Assembly (NCBI GenBank): GCA_005778405.1
Contig: SXOA01000135.1
Location: 1 to 39,902 of the forward strand
Direction: 5' to 3'
From: Planctomycetaceae bacterium
GTDB taxonomy: Bacteria; Planctomycetota; Planctomycetia; Pirellulales; Pirellulaceae
DNA length: 39,902 bases
Part shown: positions 24,301 through 30,190 of the stretch, piece by piece
Position numbering within the stretch: position 1 is the first letter of the stretch
How the letters are laid out: the number at the start of each line of letters is the position of its first letter
Program-made: the position numbers and the translations under genes
Notes under the pieces: model-generated
What the model was told of the DNA's origin: nothing
Database searches by the model: none
Seen by the model: the letters and a program-made list of their open reading frames with translations, nothing else

Positions 24301-24348
24301 CAGGAGCCCTCGCAAATCCGCCTGGATCCGTTCGCGCTGTTGATCCAT
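21343..24348 (-). CDS. FAD-binding and (Fe-S)-binding oxidoreductase (YdiJ / D-2-hydroxyacid dehydrogenase-like)
   Basis: A 1001-residue fusion, close to the length of E. coli YdiJ. Residues about 40-260 are a FAD-binding PCMH-type domain (HARGAGTGLAGESLG; GPDPATGGVTTMGSVLALD), followed by the FAD-linked oxidase C-terminal domain with FFAHAGHGQMHVRP and GEHGCGLSR. Residues about 577-650 hold two Fe-S cysteine groups (CNGCGRC then a later CP; CVNCHQCRQECP). The C-terminal part is a cysteine-rich CCG-type domain (HLPCH, GCSGMAG, ECSSCKMQME). Such proteins oxidise D-2-hydroxyacids such as D-lactate or D-2-hydroxyglutarate and pass electrons to the respiratory chain; the substrate is not determined here. 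It is the first gene of the unit leading into moaD. The start is uncertain because no ribosome binding site is visible. Confidence 0.9.
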   Translation of the reverse strand: MDQQRERIQADLRGLLSGEVHCEDPFVQMYSTDASIYQVPPLGVARPRGVADVKAAIRYCAENGHSLHARGAGTGLAGESLGPGLILDFSQAMRRIVSVEEGIVSVQPGVVLGQLNRYLSAFGRQFGPDPATGGVTTMGSVLALDNSGSNWLRHGSARRHVVSMQVALADGEVFEAARHPVTDNPDLDPNPRRREIVRRLADLIQREDAVIKANQPRAWVNRAGYHLTDVLKDGQLDLARLLVGSEGTLALITQATLRTEPIPKSRGLVLMFFDRLEAAAQAAMEAAELKLAACDLMDRRILTLARDVDPRYAQAIPRDAEAMLMVEQQADESREVIESLQQVALRWQRRRRLAFGFHLALAPEEFELFRRLARRVSPTLYRVQGNERPTPFVEDIAVPPDTLPEFLVHLQNVLKNHQVTASFFAHAGHGQMHVRPFLDLSRPDQIRKMQDLATELYEKVLSLGGTISGEHGCGLSRTWFVRRQFGPLYDVFREVKRIFDPQNLLNPGKVVADLPQPLTKNMRPYREDGLLDAKPPAEAAPGVETGVSETPEVKPTEKPLELHLIWDGALSSTANHCNGCGRCRTQSPDARMCPIFRHSPSEEASPRAKANLMRGIISGELEAGELTTDLVKSVADLCVNCHQCRQECPAGVDIPKLMIEAKAQYVTSNGLDTADWFLSRLDWLSRWAGFFGPLANWALHNRTMRWLLERVTGIAQGRKLPRVASSSFLRRADRRRLTRPTRRTGGKVLYFVDLYANWYDVQLAEAFVAIMQHHGIAVYVHPQQLGSAMAKIALGDVERARFIAKRNVTLLADAVRLGYEIVATEPSAALCLTHEYKNLLDDEDALLVANHTSEACTYLWRMHEIGKLELDFTPINLTLGYHLPCHLRALDVGTPGERLLKLIPGLTVKRIERGCSGMAGTYGLRRDNYRASLRAGWGLISALRDTSIDLGTTECSSCKMQMEQGTTKPTIHPLKMLALAYGLMPEIEKLLTARSEELTIT

Positions 24349-24421
24349 GAGGAAAAGAGGGTGAGAAATCGGGCCTTTGGAGAAGACATAAGAATACTTC
24401 CCTGCGCCTGCAATAGGTAGA

Positions 24422-24474
24422 GCTTAGCCCCCGCGACCACGCGGGGATGCACCGCGTGGTCGCGGCGGCTAAGC
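24422..24474. repeat. Large intergenic palindrome (23-bp arms, one mismatch)
   Basis: Arms at 24422-24444 and 24452-24474 are reverse complements at 22 of 23 positions, with a 7-base loop. The core is the GC-rich block CGCGACCACGCGG bounded by GCTTAGCC. It sits between the divergent oxidoreductase and NHL genes, about 19 bp from the -10 box of the latter, so it may overlap its -35 region. Probably a dispersed planctomycete repeat. Confidence 0.7.
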
Positions 24475-24492
24475 ATTGGAAGGTAGGCGCGG

Positions 24493-24498
24493 TAGAAT
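24493..24498 (+). promoter_or_regulatory. -10 box immediately before the NHL gene (leaderless candidate)
   Basis: TAGAAT ends six bases before the ATG at 24505, so transcription would start at or next to the A of the start codon. No ribosome binding site is present. The -35 region (about 24470-24475, TAAGCA) overlaps the last bases of the palindrome. Confidence 0.45.
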
Positions 24499-24504
24499 GC
24501 ACCT

Positions 24505-25458
24505 ATGCCGCGTCCCCGTCTCACCCGCCGTTCGCTCCTGCAGGCTGCCGCCCTGACCGGGGCTTCGTTTTTCACCGGCTGCGGATCACCCGGGGGGGAA
24601 ACTGGGCGGCTGGATGCGGTTTGGGGAAGGCCCGGCACGACACCCGGCAAATTGCAAAAGCCGCGAGCGATTACCATTGATCAGCATGACAACCTCTACA
24701 TTGTCGACGTCACGCCGCGCATTTCGGTCTTCACCCCCGATGGCGAATACGTTCGCGGCTGGCAAACTCCCAAGTTCGACAACGGCAAACCATCGGGGCT
24801 TTCCTTCAGCCGCGACGGCAATTTGCTCGTTGCGGACACGCATTGCGCCCGGGTCCTCTGCTATACCCCCGACGGCAAGCTGCTAGAAAACCGGACGATT
24901 GGCGGCATCGCCGGGGAGAAGCCCGGCGAATTCAGTTGCGTCACGGATTGCCTGGAGGATTCGCAGGGAAACTACTACGTCTCCGAATACGGCGAGTGGG
25001 ACCGGATTCAGAAATTCACGCCGGCGCGAAAGTATGTCTCCCAGTGGGGAGGGCACGGCAGCCAGCCCGGACAGTTCCTGCGCCCGCAGAAGATGGACAT
25101 TGACGACCAGGACCAGATTTGGGTGACGGATGCCTGCAACCACCGGGTCCAGGTCTTTGATGTTCGCGGCACCGAGCCCAAACCAGTCACAACCTGGGGG
25201 GCGGAAGGCTCGTCTCCCGGCCAGCTTCGTTATCCCTACGACATCCTCCTCGACGGCCAAGGGCACGTCTATTTGTGCGAATTCGGCAACCACCGGGTGC
25301 AAAAATTCACGCTGGCGGGCGACTTAATAGGATGGTGGGGCAAAAACGGCCGCGGCGACGGCGAGCTCGACCAACCCTGGGGCATCACTCAGGATTCCCA
25401 GGGCCGAATGTACGTACTGGACACCTATAATCACCGGGTACAGCGGTTCTGGCTGTGA
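24505..25458 (+). CDS. NHL-repeat beta-propeller lipoprotein
   Basis: A 317-residue exported protein. The N-terminus RPRLTRRSLLQAAALTGASF has a twin-arginine-like start and a hydrophobic stretch leading to FFTGC, a likely lipobox with Cys28. The rest is five or six NHL repeats with the recurring pattern P-x-G/D-I-x-x-D, then NHRVQ-x-F (for example CNHRVQVF, GNHRVQKF, YNHRVQRF), predicting a beta-propeller that binds proteins or glycans outside the cytoplasm. A similar architecture occurs in many planctomycete exported proteins of unknown role. It lacks a ribosome binding site; see the adjacent -10 box. It is monocistronic as far as can be seen. Confidence 0.87.
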   Translation: MPRPRLTRRSLLQAAALTGASFFTGCGSPGGETGRLDAVWGRPGTTPGKLQKPRAITIDQHDNLYIVDVTPRISVFTPDGEYVRGWQTPKFDNGKPSGLSFSRDGNLLVADTHCARVLCYTPDGKLLENRTIGGIAGEKPGEFSCVTDCLEDSQGNYYVSEYGEWDRIQKFTPARKYVSQWGGHGSQPGQFLRPQKMDIDDQDQIWVTDACNHRVQVFDVRGTEPKPVTTWGAEGSSPGQLRYPYDILLDGQGHVYLCEFGNHRVQKFTLAGDLIGWWGKNGRGDGELDQPWGITQDSQGRMYVLDTYNHRVQRFWL

Positions 25459-25533
25459 TAGACTGAATGGCACCAAACTGGCACGAGAACCTGAAATTCG
25501 AAATTACCGGTGGAGCATCGTAAGGGCCAAAAC

Positions 25534-25552
25534 GCAAGTCTAGAATTCTTGC
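25534..25552 (+). promoter_or_regulatory. Candidate -10 box inside a small inverted repeat before the second LEPR-XLL gene
   Basis: TAGAAT at 25541-25546 lies 66 bases before the ATG at 25613 and is enclosed by GCAAG (25534-25538) and CTTGC (25548-25552), a 5-bp inverted repeat. No matching -35 box is seen. Confidence 0.3.
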
Positions 25553-25612
25553 AAATGGAACTCTATTACCGATTGTGGGAAGCGTAAGCACATCGCATCG
25601 AAAGAGACTCCT

Positions 25613-25906
25613 ATGACCAAACGGCAACACTTGCATGGCCGGAAGAATCGCCGACTCTTCTTTGAGCAGTTTGAGGATCGCCGGATGCTCGATGCGACTC
25701 CCTGGACCAATCCGGCGCTCGCCGAAGATGTGGATTCCGATACGTTCGTGACCGGCACGGATGCCCATATCATCGTGGAAATGCTCATCGCCAGCGGCGG
25801 GCAGCCCGTCACGGTGCCGATGGAAGGAGTCGGCCCTCCCTTTCCGGACGTGGATGGCGATGGGATGGTTGGCGTAGGTGATTGGGAGGAGTCTGTAACG
25901 TGCTGA
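25613..25906 (+). CDS. N-terminal part of a frameshifted LEPR-XLL/dockerin protein
   Basis: A 97-residue open frame with the planctomycete export motif FEQFEDRRMLDA (residues about 18-29), then two dockerin-like calcium loops: DVDSDTFVTGTD followed by its helix AHIIVEMLI, and DVDGDGMVGVGD, after which the frame runs into an unrelated tail and stops. Shifting back one base at 25882 restores the expected helix (LGGVCNVLN) in the next open frame, so this is almost certainly the 5' end of the gene continuing to 28947. Either a T was lost from a GATTTGG stretch, by mutation or assembly error, or the two frames are translated separately: GGGAGGAG at 25884-25891 followed by GTG at 25900 would allow a coupled restart overlapping the TGA at 25904. 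Confidence 0.75.
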   Translation: MTKRQHLHGRKNRRLFFEQFEDRRMLDATPWTNPALAEDVDSDTFVTGTDAHIIVEMLIASGGQPVTVPMEGVGPPFPDVDGDGMVGVGDWEESVTC

Positions 25907-28900
25907 ACCTGACGGGCAACCCGTATGTTGGATATCCCCCTCCCGGCGTTCCTGGCAATCCGCCTCCTGGTAATCCCCCGCCTGGCAATCCGCCTCCCGG
26001 AAATCCAGGTGGCAACACCACGCCGCCGGGGATTTCGGTTTCGGCCGTCCCCGCCAGCGTTGCCGAAATGCAGGTCTTTACGATCACTGGCACTTTCACG
26101 ATGGCCTATTACTTGATCGTGGGCTCGCAGGGGGGTGATTTCCGCGTGACCGGTGGTAGTTTTCAGGGAAGCGGAGCCGGCACCTGGTCCGTCACGGGCT
26201 ATTTTACGGACGACAACGGGTCGGGTACGGCGAGCGATGTGCGGACGTTGAAGTTCGAGGTGGGCAACAACCTTACAGTCAAGGGAACCGCGTCCGTCAA
26301 CATCACCGTGAACAACGTCAATCCTTCGGCCCAAATCACGTCTCAGGGGTCGTTCGACGAAGGCTCCCTGGCCACCATCGACATCACCATGCTCGATGCC
26401 TTCAACGCTTACGGAGTGGTCGCCGATTCCTATACCATCGTGGTCGACTGGGGAGACGGCCAGACAGAGACCATTCAAACCGCCCAGCCGGTCGTCCCCT
26501 CCACGCTGTGGAACTGGACGCTCATCTCCTCGGCGTCGATGGCTCCGCCGATTCCGCCGGTCTTTCCCCACCGCCTGGCAACTCACCTCTACAAGGACGA
26601 TGACCCCACCGCCACGCCGCAGGATCTCTACACCGTCACCGTCACGATCACCGATGATGACACCGGCACTGGCGTCGTTACCGCCGACATCCTGATCAAG
26701 AACGTCCTCCCGACGCTCCATATCGGCTATTTCGTCCCGCTGAATCTGACGGACGAATACGGATACGACATTCATCCCTCTCAAATCGATGAAGGGGAAG
26801 GAGTCGAAGTCCATGGCACGCTGTTCGACCCCGGGCTTCTCGATACCCACACGGGAACGCTGACGGTCGACGTGAATTATGATGGCGACACGGAAGACGA
26901 AGGCGAAATCGCCGATCTGGCTTTTGAGGAGACCGAAACTCCTGGTTTTTGGACATTTGTCGCGGTCATCGACAATATTCCCGACGACGGGCCGTCCAAT
27001 CTCGCCTGGCAAAGCAACGGCACTCCCTTCGACGACTTGATTTTCAAAGCCGAAGCGTGGGACGATGACATGCCGTCGGGGACTCCCTCCGTCGCCTACG
27101 AGCGGGAAGCAACGGTCTTCAACGTCGCTCCCGAAATCGAAGGGTTTTGGAGTCCTTCCTTGAACGAGTACGGGATTGAGAACGGTGTCTTGGTGGCCGG
27201 GGCCATTTTCGACATTGGCGTAATGGACCAACACCGCCTCTTTGCGCTATGGAATGGCCAAACGGAAATCGCAATACCAGTGCCGGTGTCGGACGGAACG
27301 GGAGTCACGCATTTCTCGTTTACCCGCCTCTTCGCTCCCGGAGAGCACGACTATTCCGCTTGGTTCCCGCTCGCCCTGCGCGCCATCGATGACGATACGG
27401 GCGAGGTCATTCAGATCGTATTCCTCGCTTCCGAAGACCCAGTGCCAACCATCGCGAAAGTAGAATTCATCCCCGTGGCTCAAATTGATTGGACGGGCGT
27501 CGCGGCAACTGCGAAGGCCCGTTACGGAAAGTTGTTGCTGGACAGTAATCCCAACGGCGACGCTAACGACGAACAGCAACTCGTGCGGCAAGCACTGAAG
27601 CAACCGGCCTTTCTCGGTGGTGATCGACTGTTTCCGGATGCCGAAATTGCCACTTCGACGATTGGGCGAAATGTGGTGCGAGTCCGCGCCACGGTGACGA
27701 GCGCCAAGGTTGACGATTCTGTGTTTTTCCGTTCCTTTGACGTGGACGACCCATCTTCGGATAAGCTCCTGGATTTAACGGACGGTGGGAATGATAATCG
27801 TGGCCGCCTGGTGATTGACAACATTCACGCGCCGAAGACGAGCAGCAAATTCGGCGGAGGCTATAGGGGTCGCCTCCGACCCGTGAGTGCCGGTAATGTG
27901 CTAGGTGGCTGGGCAGCCGAAGGCGCTTCGTTGGAATCCAAGGTCAAACTGCTCAAGAACGCGATGGGAAATGTGGTCATGGCCAATGGGTTGCCTGTCC
28001 TGGTTGCGGAAGTCGATTTGGCCGCCAGCTTCGCTCCCGGCGACAATTTCCGCGTCGGGGCGCATGGCAGCCAGAAAGTCCTGAAGGGCGTCGTGCCGAC
28101 GGCCGTGCCGACGTCTGGCGAAAAGCCAGAGCTGACAAAACAGCTTTCGGTGTGGCGGCATGTGCATGTTGAGGTCGACGCCCCAGCCGGCATAAGTATT
28201 GATCCACTGATGCTTGCTGGAACCACCAACCGGCAGCAAAACCGCTTCGCGGACGCATACCTCGAACCCGAATACGATGCGATCAACAAGGCAGGAACGG
28301 GAATCAACTCGACAGCTTTGGCCGGTAGCCCGTTCTCACTCAAGCCAGATAGTTCTTTTTCGGATGCCGCCCAAGCTTCGGTCGCGGCGGCCATAAATTC
28401 CGGCGCAAAGGAAAGCGATGTCTTTTGGGTGGCCTACGTCGGGGCGGGGGTGCGCCTGAGCGAGAATGCCGGCGCAGAAGGGATTGCCGCCGGCGTGACC
28501 GCAAACAATGTATCCGCAAAGCCGTTTGACTATTCTGTGATTTTCGACGCGGACATTACCGCCTTCTTCACAGCCGCGAACACTCCAGAAGTCGTTGCCA
28601 GAACGGCTGTTCACGAGGTTGGACACCAACTTTTGCAGCCGGGTGGTGCGGGAGCGGATCCTGACGGCCATCAAGGACGACTTAGGAATGTCGTAAAGTA
28701 TTATAACGCGAGCGACGCCGTCAAATCCGACAAGGATGAAAAGTGGGAAAGATTCATTAATGTCATGAATTCGGCGAACATCCAGATTCCGCGGGATAAA
28801 GGAGACGTTACTCTGCCTCTCGGTACAGCTTTAGACGGAATCTTCCCGATTGAAGGAAACAACTCCGGTCCCATTGATCGATTCTACTTCTATGCCCCGG

Positions 28901-28947
28901 ATATTGATGAAATGCGGAGCCGGAAGACATCCCCTGGGCGATTCTAA
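25900..28947 (+). CDS. Main part of the frameshifted LEPR-XLL/dockerin protein: PKD-like region and HEVGH metallopeptidase-like domain
   Basis: An open frame from 25882 (possible GTG start at 25900) to 28947, about 1015 residues, lying one base out of frame with the preceding export/dockerin segment. After a proline-glycine linker of GNPPP units come PKD/Ig-like domains (VDWGDGQTE, YTVTVTITDDDTG) to about 27460. A domain with SFDVDDPSS, GGNDNRGR and LSVWRHVHVEVDA follows, a pattern I associate with other large bacterial secreted proteins. Near the C-terminus ARTAVHEVGHQLL carries an HExxH zinc-protease-type motif at 28612-28626; a later DGH could supply a third ligand, but the metzincin spacing is not canonical. 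The product would lack an export signal unless joined to the upstream frame. The LRR gene starts one base after its stop. Confidence 0.8.
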   Translation: MLNLTGNPYVGYPPPGVPGNPPPGNPPPGNPPPGNPGGNTTPPGISVSAVPASVAEMQVFTITGTFTMAYYLIVGSQGGDFRVTGGSFQGSGAGTWSVTGYFTDDNGSGTASDVRTLKFEVGNNLTVKGTASVNITVNNVNPSAQITSQGSFDEGSLATIDITMLDAFNAYGVVADSYTIVVDWGDGQTETIQTAQPVVPSTLWNWTLISSASMAPPIPPVFPHRLATHLYKDDDPTATPQDLYTVTVTITDDDTGTGVVTADILIKNVLPTLHIGYFVPLNLTDEYGYDIHPSQIDEGEGVEVHGTLFDPGLLDTHTGTLTVDVNYDGDTEDEGEIADLAFEETETPGFWTFVAVIDNIPDDGPSNLAWQSNGTPFDDLIFKAEAWDDDMPSGTPSVAYEREATVFNVAPEIEGFWSPSLNEYGIENGVLVAGAIFDIGVMDQHRLFALWNGQTEIAIPVPVSDGTGVTHFSFTRLFAPGEHDYSAWFPLALRAIDDDTGEVIQIVFLASEDPVPTIAKVEFIPVAQIDWTGVAATAKARYGKLLLDSNPNGDANDEQQLVRQALKQPAFLGGDRLFPDAEIATSTIGRNVVRVRATVTSAKVDDSVFFRSFDVDDPSSDKLLDLTDGGNDNRGRLVIDNIHAPKTSSKFGGGYRGRLRPVSAGNVLGGWAAEGASLESKVKLLKNAMGNVVMANGLPVLVAEVDLAASFAPGDNFRVGAHGSQKVLKGVVPTAVPTSGEKPELTKQLSVWRHVHVEVDAPAGISIDPLMLAGTTNRQQNRFADAYLEPEYDAINKAGTGINSTALAGSPFSLKPDSSFSDAAQASVAAAINSGAKESDVFWVAYVGAGVRLSENAGAEGIAAGVTANNVSAKPFDYSVIFDADITAFFTAANTPEVVARTAVHEVGHQLLQPGGAGADPDGHQGRLRNVVKYYNASDAVKSDKDEKWERFINVMNSANIQIPRDKGDVTLPLGTALDGIFPIEGNNSGPIDRFYFYAPDIDEMRSRKTSPGRF
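25954..26013 (+). repeat. 15-bp tandem repeat encoding a GNPPP linker
   Basis: Four imperfect 15-bp units, at 25954, 25969, 25984 and 25999, encode Gly-Asn-Pro-Pro-Pro; the last unit is degenerate. It is a coding linker between the dockerin and PKD-like parts, not a CRISPR. Confidence 0.75.
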
Positions 28948-28948
28948 G

Positions 28949-30148
28949 ATGCGTACACAAACCAACTGGATAGTTTGCAGTGTCCCAAATCGCCAGACCT
29001 TTTTGTGTAGCGGGATGTTGTTCCTGTCGCTGATTGGCGTTTTTGCATCGGCAGTCGGAGCGCCCTCGAAGACGATTCGCGAAACCGTCAAAGTGTCCGC
29101 CGGCGACGTGACGGATGCCGAGCTCAAGAAGCACTCGGAAAACTCCAACATCGGTTCGCTCGACCTGAGCGGCTGCAAGTTCACTTCCAAGGGATTCTCC
29201 CATCTCAAGGGCATGCAAACGTTGACAGAATTGAACCTCTCGGAGTCGTCCTTGACTTCGGCCGATATGGAAGTAGTCAGTCAACTGAAAAGCCTGCGAG
29301 TCTTGGTGCTTGCGAAAACGGTAATCGATGACGCCGGACTTCAGACATTAGCCGCGCATCGGACGCTGGAGTCCCTTGACATCTCGTTTACCCGAGCCAC
29401 CAAGACTTCTCTGGAATCCCTGAATGGGCTGACATCTCTCAAGAAACTCAACATCAAGGGGACTGCGATTGGTCTCACGAACCTCGTCGTTCTGAAGCGC
29501 CTAGGAAATATCGAAGTGACATATCTCGACGAGCAGTTTACGTTCCAGGAAACATCGCTGCTGCGCATCATGCAAGCCGATGCAAAGAATGCAGCAAGAG
29601 AAGTAGACAAACTGATTGGAGTGTGTAAGTCAGGCACATCGGATGAACGGGTGCGCGCCATAATGAGACTTTGCGATTTGACTCTGTACGATGATCGGGC
29701 CGAACATGTCATTCTGGGCGTCGCGTCCAATGATTTGGAAAAGGACCAAGAAGTCAAGCGCTGGTCGATTTACCATCTCAGTCACGTGTCGTTAGACCTC
29801 GCCTTACCCGTCCTGAAAAGAGCACTGACGGATTCCAATAACGAAGTCGCCATGTCCGCCGTTTTTGCACTTTCAAGCTTTACCCACGGTGCTGAAGAAC
29901 GTGCTATCTCGTCGGAGGTCTTGATCAACGAAGCCCTAACGTCAAAAAACATCAATGTCCGAAAGGAAGCCTGGCTATCTATCGCAACCAGCTACCCGAC
30001 GCCAGTAAACCGCCGCTTGGTTTCGACAGTAAAGGATGACACTCGGCAACCCGCGGAAGTCAGGGAATATGCGGCGGACATTTTGATGGATTGGGACCAG
30101 ATGGAGCGCAAACGGAAAGCCTTGGACGACAAAAATCGTAGTAAGTGA
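28949..30148 (+). CDS. Secreted leucine-rich-repeat / HEAT-like protein
   Basis: A 399-residue protein from the ATG at 28949, one base after the previous stop, so probably cotranscribed. Residues about 19-38 are a hydrophobic signal segment (FLCSGMLFLSLIGVFASAVG). Residues about 60-195 carry RNI-like leucine-rich repeats (LTELNLSESSLTSADM, LRVLVLAKTVIDDAGL, LESLDISFTRATKTSL, LKKLNIKGTAIGLTNL). The rest, to about 385, is helical and HEAT-like (ALTDSNNEVAMSAVFALSSF; NVRKEAWLSIATSY). Both repeat types mediate protein binding; no catalytic site is visible. Composition is AT-richer than most of the window. A longer frame from 28850 overlaps the previous gene and lacks the signal peptide at its start. 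Confidence 0.82.
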   Translation: MRTQTNWIVCSVPNRQTFLCSGMLFLSLIGVFASAVGAPSKTIRETVKVSAGDVTDAELKKHSENSNIGSLDLSGCKFTSKGFSHLKGMQTLTELNLSESSLTSADMEVVSQLKSLRVLVLAKTVIDDAGLQTLAAHRTLESLDISFTRATKTSLESLNGLTSLKKLNIKGTAIGLTNLVVLKRLGNIEVTYLDEQFTFQETSLLRIMQADAKNAAREVDKLIGVCKSGTSDERVRAIMRLCDLTLYDDRAEHVILGVASNDLEKDQEVKRWSIYHLSHVSLDLALPVLKRALTDSNNEVAMSAVFALSSFTHGAEERAISSEVLINEALTSKNINVRKEAWLSIATSYPTPVNRRLVSTVKDDTRQPAEVREYAADILMDWDQMERKRKALDDKNRSK

Positions 30149-30190
30149 ATCTGGGTCCGCCGTGCGTATTCTTTAGCCAGGAGCTAGCCG

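Noticed and set aside
25870..25906. Programmed -1 ribosomal frameshift site
   Set aside because: No canonical X-XXY-YYZ slippery heptamer is present at the junction; base loss or a coupled restart explains the data better.
25954..26013. CRISPR-like tandem repeat
   Set aside because: The 15-bp units are contiguous, lack spacers and encode a GNPPP linker in frame.
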